Positions 37,301 to 44,185 of a stretch of 64,000 nt of DNA are shown here, one piece after another (the first letter of the stretch is position 1; every line of letters begins with the position of its first letter). Position numbers and translations under genes: made by a program. The notes below the pieces were generated by a model, which made no database searches, had not been told where the DNA came from, and saw only the letters and a program-made list of their open reading frames with translations. Source of the stretch: Streptomyces sp. CB02058 (GTDB taxonomy: Bacteria; Actinomycetota; Actinomycetes; Streptomycetales; Streptomycetaceae); NCBI RefSeq assembly GCF_001905505.1, contig NZ_LIPG01000006.1, forward strand, positions 248,001-312,000, written 5' to 3'.

Positions 37301-38269
37301 TCGGAGTTCTGCACCGCGGTCGGCAAGCTCGGCTGGTTCGGTGACCAGAACGGCCCCGGCATCCTGGAGGTCCTGGGCGTCGACGACTACGTCGGCTGCG
37401 TCCAGGGGTCCGGCAGTGCCTGCAAGTCGGCGGCCGTCGACGCCGCCGTGTCGGCGGGCACCGGCCTGCTCGGCAAGGGGGCGAAGGTCGTCTTCAAGGG
37501 CTTCAAGGCGGCCCTGAAGAAGGCCGACTCGGTGCCCATCCAGTGCCTGGTCGGAGGAGGCCGGCACAGCTTCACCCCGGGCACGCTCGTCCTGATGTCC
37601 GACGGGTCCACCCGTCCCATCGAGGACGTCGCCATCGGGGACGAGATCGTCGTCACCGACCCGGAGAGCGGACTCACCACGACGCGGACCGTGGTCGCCA
37701 CCATCGTCACCGAGGACGACAAGGACTTCGTCGACCTCACGGTGTCCCGCAAGGGCGTCAGCGGTACTCAGTCGCTGACCTCCACCACCACGCACCCCTT
37801 CTGGTCCCCCTCGGAGAAGGCATGGGTGGACGCCGGGCACCTCGAGCCCGGCATGACCCTGCGCACCGTCGACGGCACCACCGCCGAGGTCGGGAGGACC
37901 TGGGCCCACCGCGCGCGGCAGCGCACCCACGACCTCACGATCGACGACATCCACACGTACTACGTCGTCGCCGGCACGACCCCGCTGCTCGTCCACAACG
38001 ACGACGGCGGATTCGACTGGGAGAAGGGGCTGGAGGACCTCAGGAACGACTGGGACTCCGGTGACCTGGACGACGACGGCTATCACGCGCCGCGCGGCAA
38101 CCAGGCCGAGAACCGGGAGTTCAAGGACGCGCTCAAGGAGATCGAGCGGGGGCTCGGACGCGACGTCACGCCCGCCGAGCGGCGCATGCTGCACGACCGG
38201 ATCACCGGACAGGGCTACGGTTACCACCGGATCATCGAGGAAGGCAGGGGGCTGTTCGGTGGCTGCTGA
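31304..38269 (+). CDS. RHS/YD-repeat polymorphic toxin-like protein with C-terminal HINT domain
   Basis: A 2321-aa secreted giant. The N-terminus (positive residues, then ALASAVVMTATLLQGVV) is a signal or anchor helix. The SpvB/TcdB-like beginning (YEMGVPDVPGGLKPSIGL near 290) leads into many YD/RHS repeats, and the RHS core ends near 1885 with the hallmark YDPATGRFISVDPLL and NGYAYSNNSPVTFSDPDG. A linker is followed by a pretoxin HINT domain (about 2081-2232: SFTPGTLVLMSDGSTRPIEDV, TTTHPFWSP, THDLTIDDIHTYYV, LLVHN). The last 89 residues are a separate, highly charged domain ending GYGYHRIIEEGRGLF, in the place of a toxin. The ATG has GAGGGGA upstream. Downstream overlap with a small gene suggests a toxin-immunity pair. 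The catalytic activity of the last domain is unknown to me. Confidence 0.85.
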   Translation: MRQSSSKGWAVRWRHRAALASAVVMTATLLQGVVAPAGSGAVADDGRGRPALPKAERPVAGSAAGAAKPRTVERGPRTPRTAPEDAWPAAGSADVTLRRPPEGAKAAAPEQAGGLPVYVGPRKATSAHAAGTDRRAVAAEPADGRMRVRVAGHDQARQADVDGLVLALTPDREEFTDGAALVRVDYRRIAQAYGGGYGARLTLVQLPACALTTPEAERCRTRTPVETVNDTEKGTLTAPAVRVAASGATVLAAVADDTAAIGDYKATPLSPSATWQTNLNTGDFAWSYEMGVPDVPGGLKPSIGLGYSSGSVDGRTGETNNQSSWIGSGFDLWPGYIERRYKPCADDGVENSDGMKPGDLCWGYDNAFISFNGKGGELVPLGSDQFRLRQDDGTRIARLTSADRGNGDDNGEYWRLTDPDGVQYYFGYNRLPGWSDGKKTTASTWTAPVFGDDSGEPCHASAFADSWCQQAWRWNLDYVVDPRANAISYTYVQEQNSYGRNLEAADDTRYTRGGYLDEIQYGLKSTSMYTTPALAKVVFSNAERCLPDALTTCSSIGTDAAYWYDTPYDLNCEQGKDCDQGRLSPSFWTRKRLAEVTTQVRDASGVYQKADSWKLAHRWGTADIDYQLLLDSIQHTGHTATPAITLPKTTFAYTQLANRLDRTGDGYAPFIKDRLSTIADEYGGQTDVDYSAAACDWAALPTPQTNTTRCFPQYIGGSSTVDPEIHWFNKYVVTSVTATDRTGGAPDQVTAYTYMGPAAWHYDDDDGLTKEKSKTWSQWRGYGQVRVKTGGQGGDAAMKSQSDSYFLRGMDGDRETPSGGTKNVAVTLGDGEGDPITDHEAFAGYAYKTATYSGNGGKILGKTVNRPWRHETGKRTRDWGTVTSNFTGTADTTSWTSLDGGAGASWRTTSSSSTYDTVAGRVTRTDDRGDESTATDNRCTRTTYATNDSANILTLPARVETVSKACDATVDRTKDVIADVRSAYDGGAYGAAPTKGDATATALLKKHDGTTATYLESGATFDSYGRVLTSTDLTANVTVTGTAAPVRTARADGRTTTTVRTPATGFVTKTATTTPPAKAGDATTALTSSATHDALRGLPLTQTDANGKVTTFTYDALGRSSKVWLADRLTTLSPSYEFGYLITEGQPVAVVTKALGTNGTQVAAYSLYDGFLRQRQTQKPGPDGGRLLSDVFYDERGLQAKSFDTYYATGAPSPTLFKPTDALAVETQTRTTYDGTGRPTVTDRIAGNGDGGAVLATTRTLYGGDRSTVIPPEGGTATTTLTDARGRTTELRQHLTRSADAAYDTTRYAYTPRGELAKLTDPAGNDWTYTYDLLGRLTATTDPDKGAGSTVYDDRGQAVSVEDDRDTGLYYAYDGLGRQTELRETSATGPLRASWTYDTISGAKGHLAESARFADGHEYTSKVVAYDRLYRVLRSTVTVPEAEGALAGTYLSASAYNVDGSVRTTGSPAAGSLPATTVAFTYEEQTQRLVALSGSQGIDATTRYSLTGSPLQHELSDNGGKKVWATNTYEWGSRRLATARVDREDVPGVDRQNTYRYDQAGNVLSVSDVSRSGTDTQCFGYDHLRRLTDAWTQATGTCAGAPAGGQAGGPAPYWNSYTYDKVGNRLTETLHDLSGDATKNTVRTYDYPDAGAPRPHGVTSVTQSGPGGTARDSYGYDETGNTDTRTLAGTSQKLDWDAEGRLAKVTEPVEGGADEITSYVYDADGNRLIARTAKETTLYLGATRVTLAKGATAPEATRTLDVGGGNQAVIEDDGSVSFTIADHQGSGQLAVDADDQRLDQRRTLPFGGIRGTRPSAWPGVQGFVGGVDDSESTGLTHLGAREYDPATGRFISVDPLLTPDDPQALNGYAYSNNSPVTFSDPDGLGCIHGAPGGGADGICAGVEGDTDGVIGPDSNNCQRTAACYDTAVQMSKKARKNGTYGKKPIVIQPKGDSITIQGVYVPTQAELAEHFPYYHERLDYQHNVQNWARARCSSLEASSSEFCTAVGKLGWFGDQNGPGILEVLGVDDYVGCVQGSGSACKSAAVDAAVSAGTGLLGKGAKVVFKGFKAALKKADSVPIQCLVGGGRHSFTPGTLVLMSDGSTRPIEDVAIGDEIVVTDPESGLTTTRTVVATIVTEDDKDFVDLTVSRKGVSGTQSLTSTTTHPFWSPSEKAWVDAGHLEPGMTLRTVDGTTAEVGRTWAHRARQRTHDLTIDDIHTYYVVAGTTPLLVHNDDGGFDWEKGLEDLRNDWDSGDLDDDGYHAPRGNQAENREFKDALKEIERGLGRDVTPAERRMLHDRITGQGYGYHRIIEEGRGLFGGC

Positions 38270-38717
38270 GACATCGCCCGGCGCGGTCACCGGGCTCCTG
38301 GAGGGCGCCGTCGTCCGCTCCGTCGGCAGGGCCGCCGACATGGGCGTCGTCGAGCTGGAGAGCCCCTCGGGCGAGACGGTCATGATCCACGCGCAGTGCC
38401 CCTTCCGTGTCGTGCACGAGGGGAGGACGCTGCTCGGCTCGGCGGACATGAGATTCGCCCGGAAGGGGGCGGGGGACAGCGCCTTCGACGACTTCCGCAC
38501 GGTCTACGACGCCCGGGCGGAGACCCTCAACAAGGTCCTCGGGCAGCTGCGTCCCCGTGTCGACGACGTGGCCGTCGGCGAGGCGGGGGAGCTCGCACTG
38601 AGCTGGGCGCCCGCCTTCCGGCTCGCCCTGTTCCCCGACTGCTCGGGCGCGATGGAGGCCTGGCGGGTCTTCGTCCGGGGCGGCGCACACCACGGATTCC
38701 CGCCCGACTCCGTGTGA
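38259..38717 (+). CDS. candidate immunity protein for the RHS toxin
   Basis: A 152-aa soluble acidic protein starting at GTG 38259, overlapping the RHS stop by 11 bp, with AGGGGG upstream. Sequence is beta-rich at first (VVELESPSGETVMIHAQCPFRVV) and then helical; no signal peptide or membrane helix. No family is recognised with certainty. Its place immediately after, and translationally coupled to, the C-terminal end of an RHS protein is where immunity genes lie in polymorphic toxin systems. The start could also be a few codons later. Confidence 0.6.
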   Translation: MAAETSPGAVTGLLEGAVVRSVGRAADMGVVELESPSGETVMIHAQCPFRVVHEGRTLLGSADMRFARKGAGDSAFDDFRTVYDARAETLNKVLGQLRPRVDDVAVGEAGELALSWAPAFRLALFPDCSGAMEAWRVFVRGGAHHGFPPDSV

Positions 38718-38728
38718 CGCACGGGTGA

Positions 38729-38800
38729 GGGCACCGGCGCCCCAGGGGCCGGTGCCCGCCCTGCGGGTGGACACGCGCGGTGCGTACGCGCGTGTCCACC
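38729..38800. terminator. double hairpin terminator after the RHS module
   Basis: Two stems in tandem: 10 bp (38729-38738 / 38748-38757) and a perfect 14 bp (38766-38779 / 38787-38800, loop GTGCGTA). They lie between the convergent immunity gene and the C26 hydrolase. Confidence 0.7.
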
Positions 38801-38844
38801 TCGTCGTACCGGGCGCCGTGACCGGTCACCGGCGCCCCGCGCGG

Positions 38845-39567
38845 TCAGCCCCGGCTGACCGCCGGTGTCCTCGCCCCGGCGCGGGCCGCCTCCACGAGGG
38901 CCCGCATGATCCGCAGGTCGTCACCCATCTCCGGGTGCCACTGCACGCCCAGCACCCACTGGTCGCCCGGCAGTTCGACCGCCTCCACCGTGCCGTCCGC
39001 CGCGTGCGCGGACGCCACCAGTCCCGGCGCGAGCCGGTCCACTGCCTGGTGGTGGTACGTCGGTACGGACGCCTCCTCCGGTACGAGCGAGGCGTACAGC
39101 GTGCCGGGGACCGGTGCCACCGTGTGCTCGCCCAGGACCCCGGCCTTGCCGAACGGGCCCGTGTGACCGTCGAGATGCTGGGTCAGAGTCCCGCCCAGCG
39201 CGACGTTGAGCAGCTGCATCCCGCGGCAGATCCCGAGGACCGGGGTGCCCGCCTCACGCGCCGCGCGCAGCAGGGCCACCTCCCAGCTGTCGCGCTCGTG
39301 CGCCGGAGGGCCGGTCCTGAAGTCACGCTCCGCACCGTACAGTCCGGGATCGACGTCCGCGCCGCCCGCGATCACCAGACCGTCCAGCCGGGCCACGACC
39401 GCCGCGGCCCGCCCGGCCTCGTCCGGGGGGAGCAGTGCGGCCAGGCCGCCGGAGCGCTGGACCAGCCGTGGATAGGCGGAGGGGAGCACCGCCGCGGGGA
39501 GTTCCCAGACGCCCCAGCGAGCCGCCGGCTCCAGATAGGTCGTGACGCCGATGAGCGGTTCGTGCAT
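38845..39567 (-). CDS. class I glutamine amidotransferase-like gamma-glutamyl hydrolase (peptidase C26, PuuD-like)
   Basis: A 240-aa hydrolase of the C26 family. The nucleophile elbow GICRGMQ (Cys near residue 106) and the terminal QWHPE (His near 210) give the Cys-His-Glu triad; GGADVDPGLYG near 70-80 is typical of PuuD-like proteins. It would split a gamma-glutamyl bond to release glutamate. ATG 39567 follows GGAGGGA. It lies downstream of the GntR gene on the same strand but has its own 112-bp upstream region with a motif shared with the glnA4 promoter, supporting a role in the same catabolic route. Confidence 0.85.
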   Translation of the reverse strand: MHEPLIGVTTYLEPAARWGVWELPAAVLPSAYPRLVQRSGGLAALLPPDEAGRAAAVVARLDGLVIAGGADVDPGLYGAERDFRTGPPAHERDSWEVALLRAAREAGTPVLGICRGMQLLNVALGGTLTQHLDGHTGPFGKAGVLGEHTVAPVPGTLYASLVPEEASVPTYHHQAVDRLAPGLVASAHAADGTVEAVELPGDQWVLGVQWHPEMGDDLRIMRALVEAARAGARTPAVSRG

Positions 39568-39610
39568 GGTGCGGTCCCTCCGGCGGCCGGTCTGCGGACC
39601 GGCCCGGTGC

Positions 39611-39637
39611 AATGGTGTTGCGTCATACCTTTGTTCG
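39611..39637. promoter_or_regulatory. candidate GntR operator upstream of the C26 hydrolase
   Basis: Matches the site at 40438-40464 at 18 of 27 positions: AATGGT at the left and CATACCTT at the right with identical spacing (dyad GGT-N10-ACC). It lies 44 bp before the C26 start codon. Confidence 0.45.
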
Positions 39638-39679
39638 TGCCGGGCCGACGCGCAAGAGCAGTGATCCGGAAGGGCTGGA

Positions 39680-40417
39680 TCAAGCCAGGAAGCCCCGGAG
39701 CAGTGCCGCCGTCCCCGCGCAGTGCTCCCGCATCACCGCACGGGCCGCCTCCTCGTCGCCGTCGAGCACCGCTTCGACGAGCGCGGTGTGCTGGTGCTGC
39801 GAATGCTCCAGGTTCCGTACGAGCAGGGGTATGCAGTCCAGCAGGTCGTTGACGCTCGCCCGGACGGCCGCGTGACGCGCCGCGAGGGAGGGGGAGCCGG
39901 AGAGCTCGGCGAGCGTCAGATGGAGGAGGGTGTCGAGCCTGCGGTATTCGGGCAGAGGTGCCTCGTGTGTCGCCGCCAGAGCCGCCCGCAGCCGCTCCGC
40001 CCCCTCGTCGTCCAGGCCACGCGACGCGCACAGACCGGCCGCGCCCGTCTCCAGCACCTCACGGAACAGCAGCAGGTCCTCGATCCCGGCGTCCGCCACC
40101 CGGCGGCGCAGCTCACCGCCGTCGGCCGGGCGGCTGCGGGGCAGCACGAACGTACCGCCGTACCGGCCGCGCCTGGACTCCACCAGCCCTTGGTCCTGGA
40201 GCACCTTCAGCACCTCGCGCAGGGTGACGCGGCTGATCCCGAGGAGCGCGGCCAGCTCGCGCTCGGCCGGCAGCCGTCCGCCCGCGGGCACCAGGCCGAG
40301 CCGGACCACCTGGAGGATCTGCTCCAGCGCCTCCTCGAAGCCGTTGCCCGCGCGGACCGGCCGCAGTGCGGGCAGCAGCGGGCCCGGGAGCCCGGGCTCC
40401 CCGTTCTCCTCCGCCAC
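39680..40417 (-). CDS. GntR-family regulator, FadR/FCD type
   Basis: A 245-aa repressor-type protein. The N-terminal winged helix spans about residues 25-90 (LPAERELAALLGISRVTLREVLKVLQDQGLVE, shown in part, and GRYGGTFV); the C-terminal helical FCD domain has the expected metal/ligand-site His and Asp/Glu residues (LDTLLHLTLAELSGSP, NLEHSQHQHTALVEAVLDGD). GTG 40417 is preferred for the purine-rich GGGAAGGGAA about 8 bp upstream; ATG 40453 has no suitable site. It is divergent from glnA4 and probably represses it and the C26 gene when the amine substrate is absent. Confidence 0.86.
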   Translation of the reverse strand: MAEENGEPGLPGPLLPALRPVRAGNGFEEALEQILQVVRLGLVPAGGRLPAERELAALLGISRVTLREVLKVLQDQGLVESRRGRYGGTFVLPRSRPADGGELRRRVADAGIEDLLLFREVLETGAAGLCASRGLDDEGAERLRAALAATHEAPLPEYRRLDTLLHLTLAELSGSPSLAARHAAVRASVNDLLDCIPLLVRNLEHSQHQHTALVEAVLDGDEEAARAVMREHCAGTAALLRGFLA

Positions 40418-40437
40418 GTCCCGATTCCCTTCCCCCC

Positions 40438-40464
40438 AATGGTTTTCTCCCATACCTTAGACCG
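40438..40464. promoter_or_regulatory. candidate GntR operator between gntR and glnA4
   Basis: AATGGT (40438-40443) and CATACCTT (40451-40458) at the same spacing as at 39611-39637, within the 66-bp divergent region. Position overlaps both expected promoters. Confidence 0.48.
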
Positions 40465-40483
40465 ACCCAACGAGGAGTGTCCC

Positions 40484-41845
40484 GTGGCAGACCGAACACC
40501 TCCGCTCCGGATCGAGGAGCTGCGCGTGCTCGTCGGGAGCGGAGAGATCGACACCGTCGTCCTCGCCTTCCCCGACATGCAGGGCCGGTTGCAGGGCAAG
40601 CGGTTCGCGGCGTCCTTCTTCCTCGACGAGGTGCTGGAACACGGCACGGAGGGCTGCAACTACCTGCTCGCCGTCGACACGGACATGAACACCGTCGACG
40701 GATTCGCCATGTCCTCCTGGTCCAACGGCTACGGCGACTTTGCGATGCGCCCCGACCTCGCCACCCTGCGCAGAATCCCCTGGCACGAGGGGACGGCCCT
40801 GGTCATGGCCGATCTCGCCTGGGAGGACGGCACACCGGTCGTCGCCGCGCCCCGCCAGATCCTCGGGCGGCAGCTGGAGCGGCTCGCCGCACACGGACTG
40901 ACCGCCCACGTCGGCACCGAACTCGAGTTCATCGTCTTCAAGGACACCTACGAGCAGGCGTGGGACGCGAACTACCGCGGGCTCACCCCGGTCAACCAGT
41001 ACAACATCGACTACTCCGTCCTCGGCACCGGCCGCATCGAGCCCCTGCTGCGCCGCATCCGCAACGAGATGGCGGCCGCCGGGCTCACCGTGGAGTCCGC
41101 CAAGGGCGAGTGCAATCCCGGCCAGCACGAGATCGTCTTCCGCTACGCCGAGGCCCTCACCACCTGCGACCAGCACGCCGTCTACAAGACGGGTTCCAAG
41201 GAGATCGCCGCCCAGGAAGGCGTCGCGCTCACCTTCATGGCCAAGTTCAACGAGCGCGAGGGCAACTCCTGCCACATCCACCTCTCGCTCAGGGACACCT
41301 CGGGACACAGCGTCATGGCGGACCGGGACGGCGCGATGTCGCCCCTGATGCGCCGCTTCCTCGCGGGCCAGCTCGCCGCCCTGCGCGACTTCTCCCTGCT
41401 CTACGCGCCGAACATCAACTCCTACAAACGCTTCCAGCCCGGCTCCTTCGCCCCGACCGCCGTCGCCTGGGGCCACGACAACCGCACCTGCGCCCTGCGC
41501 GTCGTCGGACACGGGCGCTCACTGCGCTTCGAGAACCGGCTGCCCGGCGGCGACGTCAACCCGTACCTCGCGGTCGCCGGCCTCGTCGCCGCCGGACTCC
41601 ACGGCATCGAGAACGAACTCGAACTCCCCGAGGCCTGCGAGGGCAACGCCTACACCGCCGGATACGACCAGGTCCCCACCACACTCCGCGAGGCAGCCGG
41701 GCTCTGGGAGAGCAGCGGCATCGCCCGCGCGGCCTTCGGCGACGAGACCGTCGCGCACTACCGCAACATGGCCCGCGTCGAACTGGAGGCCTTCGACGCC
41801 GCGGTGACCGACTGGGAGCTCCGCCGCTCCTTCGAACGTCTGTGA
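40484..41845 (+). CDS. glnA4: glutamine synthetase-like gamma-glutamylamine synthetase (GlnA4-like)
   Basis: A 453-aa type of glutamine synthetase fold enzyme. It has an N-terminal beta-grasp domain (VLAFPDMQGRLQGKRF) and a catalytic domain with the metal-ligand segment GTELEFIVFK (about residues 145-154), ECNPGQHEIVFR (about 209-220), the ATP-site segment NSCHIHLSL (about 263-271), and NRTCALRVVGHG and RFENRLPGGDVNPYLA. The usual GS adenylylation motif and the glutamine-synthetase KPxxxSGMHxH signature are altered, as in enzymes that glutamylate amines. The S. coelicolor homologue GlnA4 (SCO1613) is, as I recall, a gamma-glutamylethanolamide synthetase. GTG 40484 is preceded by GAGGAG. Followed by dehydrogenase genes in one unit. 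Confidence 0.87.
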   Translation: MADRTPPLRIEELRVLVGSGEIDTVVLAFPDMQGRLQGKRFAASFFLDEVLEHGTEGCNYLLAVDTDMNTVDGFAMSSWSNGYGDFAMRPDLATLRRIPWHEGTALVMADLAWEDGTPVVAAPRQILGRQLERLAAHGLTAHVGTELEFIVFKDTYEQAWDANYRGLTPVNQYNIDYSVLGTGRIEPLLRRIRNEMAAAGLTVESAKGECNPGQHEIVFRYAEALTTCDQHAVYKTGSKEIAAQEGVALTFMAKFNEREGNSCHIHLSLRDTSGHSVMADRDGAMSPLMRRFLAGQLAALRDFSLLYAPNINSYKRFQPGSFAPTAVAWGHDNRTCALRVVGHGRSLRFENRLPGGDVNPYLAVAGLVAAGLHGIENELELPEACEGNAYTAGYDQVPTTLREAAGLWESSGIARAAFGDETVAHYRNMARVELEAFDAAVTDWELRRSFERL

Positions 41846-41853
41846 GGCACCCC

Positions 41854-43218
41854 GTGATCCACGAGCACCGCGTCCTGAACCCGGCGACCGAACAGCTCGT
41901 CGCCACCGTCCCCGCCACCACCGCGGCCGAGGTCTCCGCCGCCGTCACACGCGCCGCCGCGGCCCAGCGCGTCTGGGCCGCCCTGGCACCCGCCGACCGA
42001 GCCCGGCTGCTGCGCCGCTTCGCCGTCCTCGTCGACGAACAGGCCGAACGGCTGGCCCTGCTGGAGGTCACCGAGGCGGGCCACACCCTGGGCAACGCGC
42101 GATGGGAGGCGGCCAACGTCCGGGACCTGCTGGACTACGCCGCCGGGGGAGTGGAGCGCCTGACGGGGCGCCAGATCCCCGTACCGGGCGGCATCGACCT
42201 CACCCTCCTCGAACCGCTCGGCGTGGTCGGGGTGATCGTCCCGTGGAACTTCCCCATGCCGATCGCCGCCTGGGGCGCCGCCCCGGCGCTCGCCGCCGGG
42301 AACGCCGTCATCCTCAAGCCCGCCGAGACCACCCCGCTCACCGCCCTGCAACTGGCCCGCATCGCGCTCGACGCCGGCCTGCCCGAGCACCTCTTCCAGG
42401 TGCTGCCCGGAGCCGGGGACGTGACGGGCAGCGCCCTGGTCGAGCACCCCGGTGTCGCCAAGATCGTCTTCACCGGATCGGCCCGCGTCGGCAAGCAGAT
42501 CATGGCGAGATGCGCGGACCGGGTGAAGCGGCTGACCCTCGAACTCGGCGGCAAGAGCCCCAACATCGTCTTCGCCGACGCCGACATCGAGGCCGCCGCG
42601 GCCTCCGCGCCCATGTCCTTCCTGGACAACGCGGGCCAGGACTGCTGCGCCCGCACCCGCATCCTGGTCCAGCGGTCCGTCCACGAACGCTTCATGGAAC
42701 GCCTCGTACCGGCCGTCGCCGCCGTCGTCGTGGGGGACCCCGCGGACGAGAAGACTCAGATGGGCCCCCTGATCTCCCGGGCCCAGCTGGAGCGCGTCCG
42801 CGCGCTCGTCCCCGGCGACGCGGACGGCATCCGTGGCAGCGCGCCCTCCGGCCCCGGCTTCTGGTTCCCGCCGACCGTCCTGACCGGGATCGCCCCGGAC
42901 GCGCCCGTGGCCACCGAGGAGGTCTTCGGACCGGTCGCCGTGGTCCTTCCCTTCGACGACGAGGAGGACGCCGTACGGCTGGCCAACGCCACCGAGTACG
43001 GGCTGGCCGGCTCGGTCTGGACCCGCGACGTGGGCCGCGCCCTGCGGGTCTCCCAGGCGGTCAGAGCAGGGAACCTGTCCGTCAACTCCCACTCCGCCGT
43101 CCGCTACTGGACACCCTTCGGCGGCTACAAGCAGTCCGGGCTCGGCCGTGAACTGGGGCCCGACGCCCTCACGGCCTTCACCGAGACCAAGAACGTCTTC
43201 ATCGGCACGGAGGCCTGA
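41854..43218 (+). CDS. aldehyde dehydrogenase (NAD(P)+)
   Basis: A 454-aa aldehyde dehydrogenase. Visible are PWNFPMPIAAWGAAPALAAGN (shown in part; about residues 129-150), KPAETTPLTAL, FTGSARVGKQI, the general-base motif LELGGKSPN (Glu near 231), the catalytic Cys in GQDCCARTR (near 264-266), and EVFGPVAVV. GTG 41854 follows GAGG and lies 9 bp after the glnA4 stop. In the glnA4 context it probably oxidises a gamma-glutamyl-aminoaldehyde to the acid (inference from the Puu-like pathway). Length is slightly short, but the family motifs are present. Confidence 0.9.
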   Translation: MIHEHRVLNPATEQLVATVPATTAAEVSAAVTRAAAAQRVWAALAPADRARLLRRFAVLVDEQAERLALLEVTEAGHTLGNARWEAANVRDLLDYAAGGVERLTGRQIPVPGGIDLTLLEPLGVVGVIVPWNFPMPIAAWGAAPALAAGNAVILKPAETTPLTALQLARIALDAGLPEHLFQVLPGAGDVTGSALVEHPGVAKIVFTGSARVGKQIMARCADRVKRLTLELGGKSPNIVFADADIEAAAASAPMSFLDNAGQDCCARTRILVQRSVHERFMERLVPAVAAVVVGDPADEKTQMGPLISRAQLERVRALVPGDADGIRGSAPSGPGFWFPPTVLTGIAPDAPVATEEVFGPVAVVLPFDDEEDAVRLANATEYGLAGSVWTRDVGRALRVSQAVRAGNLSVNSHSAVRYWTPFGGYKQSGLGRELGPDALTAFTETKNVFIGTEA

Positions 43219-43221
43219 CAC

Positions 43222-44010
43222 ATGAGCACCGACACGGGGAACATCTGCCGCCGGCTGACCGGCCGGACCGCCGTCATCACCGGCGCGGGCAGTGGCATCG
43301 GACTCGCCACCGCCCGCCGGCTGGCGTCGGAGGGGGCGCACGTCGTCTGCGGCGACATCGACGAGAGCGCGGGCAGGGCCGCCGCGGAGGAGGCCGGGGG
43401 CACCTTCGTGCGCGTCGACGTCACCGACCCCGGCCAGGTCGAGACGCTGTTCGCGACGGCGCACGAGACCTACGGCTCCGTCGACATCGCCTTCAACAAC
43501 GCGGGCATCTCGCCGCCCGACGACGACTCCATCCTCACGACCGGCCTCGAGGCGTGGAAGCGGGTCCAGGACGTCAACCTCACCTCCGTCTACCTCTGCT
43601 GCAAGGCCGCCCTGCCCTACATGCGCCGCCAGGGGCGCGGCTCGATCATCAACACCGCCTCCTTCGTGGCCAGGATGGGCGCGGCCACCTCCCAGATCTC
43701 CTACACCGCGTCCAAGGGCGGCGTCCTCGCGCTCTCCCGCGAACTCGGGGTGCAGTTCGCCCGCGAGGGCATCCGGGTCAACGCGCTGTGCCCCGGACCC
43801 GTCAACACCCCGCTGCTCCAGGAACTGTTCGCCAAGGACCCGGAGCGCGCCGCCCGCAGGATCGTGCACATCCCCCTCGGAAGGTTCGCCGAGGCGACGG
43901 AGATCGCCGCGGCCGTAGCCTTCCTGGCGAGCGACGACTCCTCCTTCGTCAACGCGACCGACTTCCTCGTCGACGGCGGGATCTCGGGTGCGTACGTGAC
44001 ACCGCTCTAG
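43222..44010 (+). CDS. short-chain dehydrogenase/reductase
   Basis: A 262-aa classical SDR. It shows the cofactor motif TGAGSGIGLA (about residues 21-30) followed by CGDID, suggesting NAD+, then NNAG (about 93-96) and the catalytic YTASKGG (Tyr near 156). It starts 4 bp after the aldehyde dehydrogenase stop. A likely role is the alcohol dehydrogenation step that makes the aldehyde for its neighbour, for example gamma-glutamylethanolamide to the aldehyde (inference). Its last seven codons lie in the first unit of a 34-bp tandem repeat. Confidence 0.88.
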   Translation: MSTDTGNICRRLTGRTAVITGAGSGIGLATARRLASEGAHVVCGDIDESAGRAAAEEAGGTFVRVDVTDPGQVETLFATAHETYGSVDIAFNNAGISPPDDDSILTTGLEAWKRVQDVNLTSVYLCCKAALPYMRRQGRGSIINTASFVARMGAATSQISYTASKGGVLALSRELGVQFAREGIRVNALCPGPVNTPLLQELFAKDPERAARRIVHIPLGRFAEATEIAAAVAFLASDDSSFVNATDFLVDGGISGAYVTPL

Positions 44011-44125
44011 GCGCGTGCCGCCCGCGTACGCGACACCGCTCCAGGCGCGCCCCGCCCGCGTACGCGACACCGCTCCAGGCGCGCGCCACCCGGGTGTGCG
44101 ACACCGCTACGGGGCGCGCGCCGCC
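43990..44125 (+). repeat. 34-bp tandem repeat, four units plus a degenerate fifth
   Basis: Units begin at 43990, 44024, 44058 and 44092, each exactly 34 bp. Units 2 and 3 share GCGTACGCGACACCGCTCC at the start followed by AGGCGCGC. A degenerate unit (GGGTACGGGACACCGC) follows near 44144. The first unit encodes the SDR C-terminus and stop; the rest is intergenic before the DUF2510 gene. There are no unique spacers, so it is not CRISPR. Confidence 0.88.
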
Positions 44126-44185
44126 GAGGACGGCGGGATCCCGGGTACGGGACACCGCCGCGGGCGCTCTCCCTACAGTGGTGCC

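Noticed and set aside
27836..38500. Very long minus-strand open frames opposite the LamG and RHS genes
   Set aside because: Gly/Ala/Arg/Val-rich translations with no domains, lying wholly opposite genes with clear motifs; GC3 bias explains their openness.
43990..44125. CRISPR array
   Set aside because: The 34-bp units are directly contiguous with no unique spacers, and no cas genes are nearby; it is a simple tandem repeat.
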